DNA from: VXRN01 sp963664365
GTDB lineage: Bacteria; Chloroflexota; Dehalococcoidia; Lucifugimonadales; UBA1123
Length of the DNA: 64,000 nt
Reading direction: 5' to 3'
NCBI GenBank assembly: GCA_963664365.1
Contig: OY761144.1
Location: forward strand, 558,001-622,000
Position numbers and translations under genes: made by a program. The notes below the pieces were generated by a model. It was not told where the DNA came from and did no database searches. It worked only from the letters and a program-made list of their open reading frames with translations. Numbering within the stretch: position 1 is the first letter of the stretch; each line of letters begins with the position of its first letter. Positions 1 to 6,731 of the stretch are shown here, piece by piece.

Positions 1-1
1 C

Positions 2-583
2 AATGCAGGCATCGGGCAAGCCTTTGCCCCTCCTGAAGAGTTTACTCTGGAGGATTTCAACCGAGTGATGATGACGAATCTTGGCTCCTGTTTCCTTGGT
101 CTCAAATATGTGACCCCGATCATGAAAAAGCAGGGCGGCGGCAGCATCATCAACAACGGCAGCACAGCCGGAGTGACGACCGATGGCTCCGGTCCGCTCT
201 ATTCCGCGAGCAAAGCGGGAGTCATCCATATCACCAAGGTCTGGGCCACTCAGTTGGCAGAATTCGGGGTGCGTGTCAATTGCATCTCCCCCGGTGCGAT
301 CGTCGCCCCCATCTTCTGGGGCGGCCACCATACCCAATCGGCAGAGGAAAACGAGCGCCGGACCCAACGGCTGACAGAATACTTTGCAAAACAGTTACCG
401 CTCAATCGCGCAGGTACGCCGGAAGATATTGCTTACGCCGCGTTGTATTTGGCCAGTGATGAAAGCCGTCACACAACCGGACACAATCTGATGATCGATG
501 CGGGCATCAGTGTACGGATGGCCCCCCCATCGAACTTAGAAGCAAATAGCAAAGAAAGGTACGAGTTCATTACTGGGGAGTGA
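2..583 (+). CDS. SDR family oxidoreductase, 5' end cut by the window
   Basis: This is the C-terminal part of a short-chain dehydrogenase/reductase, an NAD(P)-dependent Rossmann enzyme. The frame is open from the first bases and begins with NAG, the conserved structural motif of classical SDRs. It continues with the INNGSTAG strand carrying the catalytic serine, the YSASK catalytic tyrosine/lysine pair, and the VNCISPGAI segment near the nicotinamide site. About the first 85 residues, including the glycine-rich cofactor loop, lie outside the window. The C-terminal GHNLMIDAG block is typical of the 250-residue classical SDRs. The substrate cannot be read from sequence. The next gene is a VOC protein in the same direction. 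Confidence 0.9.
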   Translation, partial: NAGIGQAFAPPEEFTLEDFNRVMMTNLGSCFLGLKYVTPIMKKQGGGSIINNGSTAGVTTDGSGPLYSASKAGVIHITKVWATQLAEFGVRVNCISPGAIVAPIFWGGHHTQSAEENERRTQRLTEYFAKQLPLNRAGTPEDIAYAALYLASDESRHTTGHNLMIDAGISVRMAPPSNLEANSKERYEFITGE

Positions 584-660
584 AACGCAACAGAAGGATG
601 ATTGGAAAACCTCCATCCCACAATGTCTCAATTCGTTAACACTCCAACTAGGAGGTGAGC

Positions 661-1122
661 ATGTTCAAGTTCAAGCGGTTGGACCACATAGGACTAGCAA
701 CGGCCGATGCCGAAAGATTCGTCGATTTCTACAGCGGAATACTCGGCTTTGAAGTCCGGGAGCGGTGGACGACTAAAGGCAATGAGCGGTTGAAAGAGGT
801 GGCCAACCTTTCACTCAACGCCCCGAATGCCGGGGAAGACGGCTCGATCATCGAGCTGTTTTCGATCGAGCCGGATGCGCCGGCCAATCCCGATTACAAC
901 GAACCTGCCCTGGAGCAGACGGGCTTTCGGCTCCTCGCGCTCGAAGTTGACGACGATAGCATGGACGAAGCCATTGCCTATCTCGAGAGTAAAGGCATCG
1001 AAGTCCATTCTGCGCACCCGACTAATCCGGCTCGATGGTTCAGGGACCCGGACGGGAACCAGATCGTCTTCTTCCCCTCCAGCGTCTATCAGAGGTACAA
1101 GAGACTGGACGAAACGCATTAG
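661..1122 (+). CDS. VOC family (glyoxalase/bleomycin-resistance fold) protein
   Basis: A 153-residue vicinal-oxygen-chelate protein. The N-terminal FKRLDHIGLATAD strand carries the first metal-ligand histidine, and the C-terminal RDPDGNQIVFFP block is the hallmark end of a VOC module. An ExE-like segment (IIELFSIEP) sits in the middle. Members are metal-dependent lyases, isomerases or dioxygenases, and this one most resembles lactoylglutathione-lyase-like or methylmalonyl-CoA-epimerase-like proteins of unknown substrate. I chose the ATG at 661 because a strong AGGAGGTGA sequence ends six bases before it; a GTG at 655 would lie inside that ribosome site. A decayed copy of the same gene start follows at 1216-1286. 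Confidence 0.88.
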   Translation: MFKFKRLDHIGLATADAERFVDFYSGILGFEVRERWTTKGNERLKEVANLSLNAPNAGEDGSIIELFSIEPDAPANPDYNEPALEQTGFRLLALEVDDDSMDEAIAYLESKGIEVHSAHPTNPARWFRDPDGNQIVFFPSSVYQRYKRLDETH

Positions 1123-1215
1123 AGGACTTTCTATAACAGGGACACTGGAACAGCGCCCCTTCGGGCGTACCGGCGAGAAAGTCAGCGTCATCGGTCGCGG
1201 CGGCGACCCTTTGTA

Positions 1216-1286
1216 TGAGGTGAGCAGCGTTCAAGCGGCTTGATCACATAGGCGTTGTGACTACGGACATGGGGAGACTTATCTAA
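1216..1286 (+). pseudogene. Remnant of a second VOC gene 5' end
   Basis: Bases 1230-1283 translate as FKRLDHIGVVTTDMGRLI followed by a stop, which closely matches the start of the intact VOC protein (FKRLDHIGLATADAERFV). The upstream GAGGTGAGC also matches the intact gene's ribosome-site region, but the start is out of frame by one base. The rest of the gene is gone, replaced by the end of the minus-strand gene at 1283. It is most simply a truncated paralogue. Confidence 0.7.
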
Positions 1287-1528
1287 ATCTCCCAGGCGGA
1301 ACGATAGTCGAGGTTATCGTCGCCGGTGCAGATGAACAGCTCGCCGTCCGGGACGGACCTATCCTGGTTTCGGCAGCCGAACTTTGCCGTGCAGCGGTCC
1401 TGGGCGTTCTTGTATGGACAGCGATACTTAGAGACGACGTTCACCGTTTCGTTCATGTCGCTGAAGATCGCCTGGAGGCGCGACATGCTGCGTCGGTAGC
1501 GGTCGGGGTCTATGGTGGAATCGGTCAT
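1283..1528 (-). CDS. Small four-cysteine protein next to a corrinoid protein
   Basis: An 81-residue protein of unknown function. It has an alpha-helical N-terminus (residues 1-33) and four cysteines at about positions 37, 45, 52 and 67, spaced so that they could bind zinc or an Fe-S cluster. It lies 6 bases downstream of the corrinoid-protein gene on the same strand, so the two are probably cotranscribed. That suggests a role in the methyl-transfer pathway, for example as an electron donor or reactivation factor, but this is inference from position only. No family is recognised with confidence. Confidence 0.7.
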   Translation of the reverse strand: MTDSTIDPDRYRRSMSRLQAIFSDMNETVNVVSKYRCPYKNAQDRCTAKFGCRNQDRSVPDGELFICTGDDNLDYRSAWEI

Positions 1529-1534
1529 GAGGAC

Positions 1535-2296
1535 TCAGTATGCCGCCGGCGCCGCTTCTTCGACCTCCTGGAGTCCGAGGAAGCGCTTGGCGATATCGAC
1601 GCACTCGATGGCGTCCTTGCCGTAGCCGTCGGCGCCAAAGTCGTCGGCGAACTCCTGGGTCAGAGGCGCGCCGCCGACCATGATCCTGACCACGTCGCGC
1701 AGTCCGTTCTCCTCGAATGCGTCGATAGTCTTGCCCATGTTGGGCATGGTGGTCGTGAGCAGCGCGGACATGCCCAGCACCTCGGCCTCGTGCTCCATAA
1801 CCGCGTCTATGAACTCGTCGGGTGAGGTATCGACGCCGAGGTCGTGAACTACGAATCCCGCGCCTCGCAGCATCATGTTGCAGAGGTTCTTGCCGATGTC
1901 GTGCAGGTCGCCCTTGACGGTGCCCATTATCACGGTGCCGAGCGGCTCGATGCCGGACTCGGAGAGGATCGGCTCGATGTGTGCCATCCCAGCCTTCATG
2001 GCGCGTGCGGCGACCAGCACCTCCGGCACGAAGATGATGTTGTCCCTGAACTTGATTCCGACGACCGCCATGCCCGCAATCAGGCCGTCGTCCAGGATCG
2101 TGTTAGCCGAAAAGCCGTCGTCGAGGGCCTGCCTGGTTAGCCGGTCGACCTCGTGGTGGCTTCCCACGATCAGGTTGTAGCTGATCTCCTGCATGAGCGG
2201 GTCGGCAACGTCCCACTGCGCGCGAATGTGCGTCTGCTCGAAAGGCTTTGTGACGTAGCCGAGCTCCTGCTCAAGGCCGTCGTGGACTACCGGCAT
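1535..2296 (-). CDS. Corrinoid (B12-binding) methyl-carrier protein, MtbC/MttC type
   Basis: A 253-residue cobalamin-binding protein of the methyltransferase corrinoid family. The N-terminal half is the helical cap domain with the DGLIAGMAVVG pattern. The C-terminal Rossmann-like half carries the DLHDIGKN motif (about residues 130-137), whose histidine is the lower axial cobalt ligand, followed by the usual GADVDT-like strand (LGVDTSPDEF) and the MSALLTTTMPNM segment. Such proteins carry a methyl group on cobalt between a substrate-specific methyltransferase and an acceptor. The partners are probably the UroD-like protein at 3325-4392 and the homocysteine methyltransferase at 7467-8375, both on the same strand. 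Confidence 0.93.
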   Translation of the reverse strand: MPVVHDGLEQELGYVTKPFEQTHIRAQWDVADPLMQEISYNLIVGSHHEVDRLTRQALDDGFSANTILDDGLIAGMAVVGIKFRDNIIFVPEVLVAARAMKAGMAHIEPILSESGIEPLGTVIMGTVKGDLHDIGKNLCNMMLRGAGFVVHDLGVDTSPDEFIDAVMEHEAEVLGMSALLTTTMPNMGKTIDAFEENGLRDVVRIMVGGAPLTQEFADDFGADGYGKDAIECVDIAKRFLGLQEVEEAAPAAY

Positions 2297-2404
2297 GTGT
2301 TGACCTCTGCTTGGGCGGATATGAAGATTCTAGCAAGTGGTGGCGCTAGCTTCCAGCGAACCAAACTTGCGAAACGGTATGGAAATCAGTAAACTGTTGC
2401 CAAC

Positions 2405-2433
2405 TTGCATTTGAAGCACGCAAGTTTTATACT
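2405..2433 (+). promoter_or_regulatory. Sigma-70-type promoter of the Panacea toxin-antitoxin operon
   Basis: TTGCAT (2405-2410) and TATACT (2428-2433) are separated by exactly 17 bases, a good match to a housekeeping promoter. It lies 41 bases upstream of the antitoxin start. It directs transcription into the lower-GC toxin-antitoxin pair. Confidence 0.6.
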
Positions 2434-2444
2434 TAGGCGGAGAG

Positions 2445-2460
2445 GATAGTATCCACTATC
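2445..2460. promoter_or_regulatory. Palindromic operator between promoter and Panacea gene
   Basis: GATAGT and ACTATC form a perfect inverted repeat with a 4-base centre, placed 11 bases after the -10 box, where a bound repressor would block initiation or early elongation. Autoregulation by the antitoxin or the toxin-antitoxin complex is usual for type II systems. The assignment to this operon is inference from position and symmetry. Confidence 0.5.
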
Positions 2461-2474
2461 AAGGTGGGTGAGCT

Positions 2475-3035
2475 ATGACATCAGACCTGCAACCAACCTA
2501 CAACGAACCCAAGTTCCGGGAATTGATAATACACATATCGGTGAAATGTGCCGATGACAGATACTACAGTGCAACCAAGCTCAATAAAATTCTGTTCTAT
2601 TCAGACTTCCTTGCATACAAGTTGTATGGTGAGTCTATCACGGGGGCAGACTACTTCGCTCTTCCGCATGGACCGGCGCCCCGCCGGCTACTACCTGTGC
2701 GAAGCGAAATGGAGAAAAACGGCGACATATCCATCCAAAAATATATCCAGCATAGGGTCTTGGCACTGAGAGACCCTGACTATGACATATTCGCAGCCCG
2801 TGAAATTGCACTGGTCGATAAGGTCATAGATATTCTGCGTGACCATGACGCAGATGAGGTCAGTGAGATTACTCATCTCTTCCTCGGATGGAGAGCGGCA
2901 ATGGCGGAAGGCGAGCAAACCGGTGAGCATCTGTCGATCCCGTACCAAACCGTTTTTGTACAGGATCCCACTATCGACGAATACGAAGAGGCTTATGGAA
3001 TTGAGTTAAGCAAGAAACATGGCTGGCGAGTCTAA
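2475..3035 (+). CDS. Panacea-domain antitoxin (SocA/GepA-like, formerly DUF4065)
   Basis: A 186-residue protein with the Panacea fold. Visible landmarks are the KLNKILFYSDF helix (about residues 37-47), the YFALPHGPAPRRL loop and a mid-protein EIALVDKVIDIL helix. Panacea domains neutralise many unrelated toxins by direct binding. The gene is preceded by a promoter and a palindromic operator, and its end overlaps the next gene by 17 bases, the tight coupling expected of a toxin-antitoxin pair. Base composition is lower in GC than the flanking metabolic genes, suggesting recent transfer. The ATG at 2475 follows an AAGGTGGGTGA ribosome site. The family call is confident; the antitoxin role is inferred from context. 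Confidence 0.82.
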   Translation: MTSDLQPTYNEPKFRELIIHISVKCADDRYYSATKLNKILFYSDFLAYKLYGESITGADYFALPHGPAPRRLLPVRSEMEKNGDISIQKYIQHRVLALRDPDYDIFAAREIALVDKVIDILRDHDADEVSEITHLFLGWRAAMAEGEQTGEHLSIPYQTVFVQDPTIDEYEEAYGIELSKKHGWRV

Positions 3036-3306
3036 TCCAATTTTTGACTCCATCCCCTTCGAAGTAGTCTATGACGAACTTTTCGAGGAAGAGTTCGCCA
3101 AAATCGACCCTGACCCAGTGACTAGAGACAACAGATTGATGGGTATAGAGTTCATTGTGTCGAGAATTCCCACGACCCTCAATCACATCCAAATCGGACA
3201 ACTGACACTGTACAGGGTGATACATGATGGCGATCCCGCTGTTCGCGTATGGTACACGTTTGACGGGAACACAGTAAGGATGCGTCTTATAGAGGCATTA
3301 CCCTGA
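3019..3306 (+). CDS. Candidate toxin paired with the Panacea antitoxin
   Basis: A 95-residue protein whose start lies inside the end of the Panacea gene. The N-terminal half is acidic (DELFEEEFAKIDPDP). The second half, LYRVIHDGDPAVRVWYTFDG followed by an MRLIEAL strand, resembles the last beta-strands of RelE/ParE/HigB-like ribonuclease toxins, but I see no clear catalytic Arg/Lys/Tyr set, so the match is weak. Size, order and overlap fit a type II toxin. It could equally be a novel Panacea-associated toxin class. The lower GC matches its partner. Confidence 0.6.
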   Translation: MAGESNPIFDSIPFEVVYDELFEEEFAKIDPDPVTRDNRLMGIEFIVSRIPTTLNHIQIGQLTLYRVIHDGDPAVRVWYTFDGNTVRMRLIEALP

Positions 3307-3324
3307 ATCTGTGCCTCATGAGCT

Positions 3325-4392
3325 TCACTGTGCGACCGATGCCACCGTTAACTCGTCACCTGACCGAATCTCGCACCACTCTCTGACAGCACCAGGTATC
3401 GCCATGAGGTTCTCCAGCTTGGTCGCCAGTGGGATGGCACACTCGGGCGCGATCATCTGGACCCCGGCGTCCAGGCAGGCGAAGACTTCATCACGGACCT
3501 CCGCCGGTCCGCGCGCGTACAGCGTCGTCGGGTTGTTGATGTTGCCCACGAGTCCGATCTTGCCCTCGACAGTGTCCATCGCGGCCTGCGGATCGTTCTT
3601 GGAGTCGAAGTGGAAGTACGCCATGCCTGTGTCGGCGATGTATGGCATCCTGTCGAGCGTGTTGCCGCAGATGTGAAGTATCAGGGGGACATCGAGCCGC
3701 TCCGCCATCTCGATGTGAATGTCCTGGAGGAAGCGACGGTAGTATTCGCCGCTCACGAGGTCGCCGGTTGCGTGGTCCGGGAAAGTGAGCGCGTCGGCGC
3801 CCGCCGCGATCTGCGCCTCGCCGAACAGCACGGAAAGCTCCTTCAACTTGTGAAGACAGCGCATCGTCTCGTCGGGGTCGTCCACGGTCATCAGCAGGAA
3901 GCTCTCGACCCCAAAGACGTGGTAGGCGAGCGTCCACGGGCCCATTGTCTTTCCTATTATCGCCGCCTCGCTCCCGATCTCCCTCTTGAGCATCTCGATG
4001 GACTTGGTGATGGTGATGTTGTCGGGGTGTTCGAGGAACCCGGACGGGATATGAACGTCGCGCGAGTCCTTCCATATCGGTCGGTACATGCGGACGGTGG
4101 GCCAGTTGTCCTTCTCCTCCCACTGCATCTCGCAACCAAGCGCGGAAGACTCCTGGATGATGCTGAAGTACGGGGCGACGGCATCGAAGCCGAGCTCCGT
4201 GTACCCGGTAGCGGCGAGACGCGCAGCCAACTCAGGGTCGCGGCAGGCGTCCGGGAAGGGCGCGTCGACGAGGTCCATCAGCTCGACGGTCGCGACGTTG
4301 GTAGGGTTCGCGACGGGCGGTCTATCAACGGGCTCCCGGTTCAGGGCGGCCAAAGTCCGCTCTCTTGAGGTCATGGTTTCTGTTAGTGGCAT
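3325..4392 (-). CDS. UroD-family cobalamin-dependent methyltransferase (MtaA/MtbA-like)
   Basis: A 355-residue protein of the uroporphyrinogen decarboxylase fold, of the branch that moves methyl groups to or from corrinoid proteins. It starts with the typical SRERTLAALNREPVDRPPV segment. Near the C-terminus it has an LHICGNTLD motif and a later APECAIPL cysteine, together forming the HxC...C zinc site of the MtaA/MtbA group and absent from true heme-pathway UroD. The ATG at 4392 was chosen because AAGGAGG lies 7 bases upstream; a 27-residue upstream extension is not needed. It starts 1 base after the stop of the DUF433 gene, so it may be read through from that operon. Confidence 0.88.
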   Translation of the reverse strand: MPLTETMTSRERTLAALNREPVDRPPVANPTNVATVELMDLVDAPFPDACRDPELAARLAATGYTELGFDAVAPYFSIIQESSALGCEMQWEEKDNWPTVRMYRPIWKDSRDVHIPSGFLEHPDNITITKSIEMLKREIGSEAAIIGKTMGPWTLAYHVFGVESFLLMTVDDPDETMRCLHKLKELSVLFGEAQIAAGADALTFPDHATGDLVSGEYYRRFLQDIHIEMAERLDVPLILHICGNTLDRMPYIADTGMAYFHFDSKNDPQAAMDTVEGKIGLVGNINNPTTLYARGPAEVRDEVFACLDAGVQMIAPECAIPLATKLENLMAIPGAVREWCEIRSGDELTVASVAQ

Positions 4393-4393
4393 G

Positions 4394-5035
4394 TTAGAGC
4401 CTCCTTGCGGGGGGATAAATGTCCTTGGCCTCTCTTTCCAGGGCTTCGCAAGCTGCGCCGATGGTAGCGACAAGCTGGTCGGGGTCTGCCGACGGGTAAT
4501 GGTAGTGGAAATCCTTCATTGTTTGACCATCCGCCAAGAAATCGAAGAAAATCCTAATCGGCAGGCGCGTCCCCATGAAAACGGGAGCGCCACTCACTCT
4601 TGCGCGGTCGCTGTGAACGACGCCGTTGGCAAGTCCACGGTAAGCGTCAAGCTCAAGAATCTTCCCTGATGTCACCACCGCATCCCATGTGTCCTCTACA
4701 AAAACTGACGGAAAGTCCCAGTGGAAATCCTTCAGGTCTTGTCCGTTGGCCAGATAGTCGAACAGGCGCTTCATAGGCACGTCCGATCGCTCGAACTCAA
4801 GTGCTCTGTCCAAGCCACTTTGGACGATGCGCTTGACCGTTCCTCGGACGGTTCTCTCGATCTCATCCAACGCTTGCTCGCGGCTGACGGATGGGAACTT
4901 GTACAGGAAGCCATACAGGTTCCAGTCTTCCCTCATGTGCCTATGCAACTCTTCGACGGGTACCGATGTCCCTTCAAAGACGGTTGAGTCGGCTGCGAGC
5001 GTCCCTGCGCTGTGCGTGATCTTCTCTGCTATCAT
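4394..5035 (-). CDS. Triple DUF433-like repeat protein, candidate antitoxin
   Basis: A 213-residue protein built from three related segments. The last (about residues 143-200) is a good DUF433 domain, with VSGAPVFMGTRLPIRIFFDF and then ADGQTMKDFHYHYPS. The middle segment repeats this core as KRLFDYLANGQDLKDFHWDF, and the first is more divergent (FEGTSVPVEELHRHM, then LYGFLYKFPSV). Single DUF433 domains act as antitoxins next to PIN toxins (VapB45-like). Here the PIN gene lies upstream in the same operon, separated by one unknown gene. The start at 5035 follows AGGAGGAGTC. The antitoxin role is inferred. Confidence 0.75.
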   Translation of the reverse strand: MIAEKITHSAGTLAADSTVFEGTSVPVEELHRHMREDWNLYGFLYKFPSVSREQALDEIERTVRGTVKRIVQSGLDRALEFERSDVPMKRLFDYLANGQDLKDFHWDFPSVFVEDTWDAVVTSGKILELDAYRGLANGVVHSDRARVSGAPVFMGTRLPIRIFFDFLADGQTMKDFHYHYPSADPDQLVATIGAACEALEREAKDIYPPARRL

Positions 5036-5051
5036 GACTCCTCCTGCCGAA

Positions 5052-5408
5052 CTAGCTCCACTCATACTTGATATGCGGCCTGAAATCGTACCCAACACCA
5101 CCACTCTTGATATCGCACATGTACTGACTTCCGCCGCTTGCTATTTCCAAATCAACAGCATCTTTGTCGAGTCTTATCCTGAACACATTTTCCAAACATG
5201 GAAAGGTGTTCGCTTCAATTCGCAACCAAATCAACCCGGGATTCTTGGCGAGCAGTATGTGAAGTTCGCTCTTGAATTTCCGCGTACTTATGTTGATCCA
5301 CCAAACAGACTTACTTCTGTTCACACTAGCGAACGAAGTGTTGTCGGATGTCAACACACCATCGCGCAAGTGATCGTTGACCATCTCTATTGCTTGTGAT
5401 CTGTTCAT
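5052..5408 (-). CDS. Unknown 118-residue protein inside the PIN/DUF433 operon
   Basis: No family is recognised. The protein starts MNRSQAIEMVNDHL, has a Trp-rich centre (SKSVWWINI, then NPGLIWLRIE) and an alternating hydrophobic pattern that suggests a small beta-rich fold. The ATG at 5408 is preceded by GGGAGGA. It begins 1 base after the PIN toxin's stop codon and ends 16 bases before the DUF433 start, so all three are almost certainly one transcript. It might be an accessory antitoxin, a chaperone or a DNA-binding partner. The composition is lower in GC than flanking metabolic genes. Confidence 0.65.
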   Translation of the reverse strand: MNRSQAIEMVNDHLRDGVLTSDNTSFASVNRSKSVWWINISTRKFKSELHILLAKNPGLIWLRIEANTFPCLENVFRIRLDKDAVDLEIASGGSQYMCDIKSGGVGYDFRPHIKYEWS

Positions 5409-5409
5409 G

Positions 5410-5976
5410 TTACTGTCCTCCCAGAAGGTCGGCAATCGCATTGTTAAAGCCCTGGGGTGGAGTAGCATGAATGTAGTTTCTGGCAATATTGATGAGGTCA
5501 GAGTCGGATGATACAAGTAGGTGACATTTGAAATAAAGCGCAGTAGCGAGATGCAAGGAGTCTGCCGCAGCCAGCGTCGTGGCCGAGCAGATCTCCTCAG
5601 CTTGGCTCATTAGTCCTGGAGTAGGCTCCGGAAAACCTACGATGTCGAGATCTTCCCGTAGCGTTTCTCGAATGGCTGCGTACACTTCCGCAAGTTGCTC
5701 TCTTGGCAATGCTGTTGGGCCAGCACGTCTTGACCCCATCCGCCGCGAAATCTGAACCACCGTGTAACCTCGTTCCAACATGCTTTCGGCCCACCGGTCT
5801 GTCTTCTTAGCCTCGATCATTTCGAGTATGCCGAACGGCGATGACAGGACGTTGAATCCCCGCTCTCTGATGGCATCCATCATCGGCAGGACGCTTTCAC
5901 TTCTGCGATCTACGACATCAATCAGCACAGTCGTATCCAGATAGATCGTCGGCCGATCAGTGGAATACGTCGTCAT
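5410..5976 (-). CDS. PIN-domain ribonuclease, VapC-like toxin
   Basis: A 188-residue PIN-domain protein, expected to be a metal-dependent endoribonuclease. The acidic set is visible: Asp in YLDTTVLIDV (about residue 14), Glu in ILEMIEAKK (about 52), Asp in AADSLHLATAL (about 139) and Asp in SSDSDLINIA (about 158). It is longer than typical VapC toxins (130-150 residues), with an inserted Arg-rich stretch in the middle. Its start overlaps the stop of a 40-codon ORF by 4 bases, and an unknown gene and the DUF433 gene follow closely. The order differs from common antitoxin-first vapBC operons unless the 40-residue peptide is the antitoxin. Confidence 0.85.
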   Translation of the reverse strand: MTTYSTDRPTIYLDTTVLIDVVDRRSESVLPMMDAIRERGFNVLSSPFGILEMIEAKKTDRWAESMLERGYTVVQISRRMGSRRAGPTALPREQLAEVYAAIRETLREDLDIVGFPEPTPGLMSQAEEICSATTLAAADSLHLATALYFKCHLLVSSDSDLINIARNYIHATPPQGFNNAIADLLGGQ

Positions 5977-6095
5977 GGCTTGCTATCTATCCTAGGCGGC
6001 GGTTCTGGGAGAGTCTCCCGTCTCTTGATGGGTGGGTTGCGCAGCTTCGGCTTAGGCGTGGAACGGCCCTTTGGCTTCTGCGTAGTCTCAGGCAT
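5973..6095 (-). CDS. 40-residue Pro/Lys/Arg-rich microprotein upstream of the PIN toxin
   Basis: A short frame encoding MPETTQKPKGRSTPKPKLRN and then a second half rich in Pro, Arg and Glu, ending DSKP. The ATG at 6095 has an AAGGAG site 7 bases upstream, and its TGA overlaps the PIN-gene ATG (ATGA), a strong sign of translational coupling. The composition suggests a disordered basic peptide. It may be a leader peptide controlling the toxin or a small antitoxin. It resembles no family I know. Confidence 0.6.
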   Translation of the reverse strand: MPETTQKPKGRSTPKPKLRNPPIKRRETLPEPPPRIDSKP

Positions 6096-6167
6096 TGTTG
6101 TCTCCTTACGTCACTCGGTCTTCAATTTACTTTAGCATCCACTACAACCTCAATTCCTCTCCGCCCA

Positions 6168-6719
6168 TCACTCCGCTCCGGCCGGCCTCGATACCACCCG
6201 CGCCCAGCTATACTTGCGGCAGGTTGGGCAGGTGACTCCTTTGCGGCTGCCCATGTTTGGCGAGAAAGTCCAACTGCCCAGGCTCAACTGAAACGTCGCG
6301 CCGCACTGTTGGCATTGGAGCGCGAGATTCTCGGACTGCCACTTCACCAGACGATAGGAAGCGTAGCATACGCCAGCCAAGTACGCCGCGAGCGCCATGT
6401 ATAAGGTCGGCGATCCCTTTAGGACGAACAAGACTCCAACAAAAGCCGCCGTGAGCAGCCCGATGGCCGCCAAGTATCTTCCCATTCCGCTCATGTGCGG
6501 ACCCTTGAACTCCAGCATACCCCAGCGATATGACAAATACATCAAACCCGCAATGCCGGCCGCCGTCAGCGCCAGGTACGGCCCCAGCGCATACCACAAG
6601 AGGTGAGGACTCCCCAGCGCGACCACCAAGACCGGAACAAGCGCGAGCAAGTCCACGACGACGTAAATCGCCACAAAGACAAGCAACGTCCCCCGTCTTT
6701 CGTCTGTTGTCTGGGCCAT
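6168..6719 (-). CDS. Membrane protein with C-terminal zinc-ribbon-like tail
   Basis: A 183-residue protein with four predicted transmembrane segments (about residues 15-37, 43-65, 85-103 and 108-128). A soluble tail follows with CQQC and, after about 35 residues, CPTC, a four-cysteine pattern that could bind zinc. The topology suggests the zinc ribbon sits in the cytoplasm. The function is unknown. The ATG at 6719 was chosen; a GTG two codons earlier is possible. It follows the unknown gene at 6732-7412 by a few bases and probably shares its transcript with the homocysteine methyltransferase. Confidence 0.75.
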   Translation of the reverse strand: MAQTTDERRGTLLVFVAIYVVVDLLALVPVLVVALGSPHLLWYALGPYLALTAAGIAGLMYLSYRWGMLEFKGPHMSGMGRYLAAIGLLTAAFVGVLFVLKGSPTLYMALAAYLAGVCYASYRLVKWQSENLALQCQQCGATFQLSLGSWTFSPNMGSRKGVTCPTCRKYSWARVVSRPAGAE

Positions 6720-6731
6720 GTTCACTTTGTC

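Noticed and set aside
1140..1180. Hairpin CGCCCCTTCGGGCG-like as a terminator after the VOC gene
   Set aside because: The stem is short and no T-tract follows, so it cannot be separated from random GC-rich pairing.
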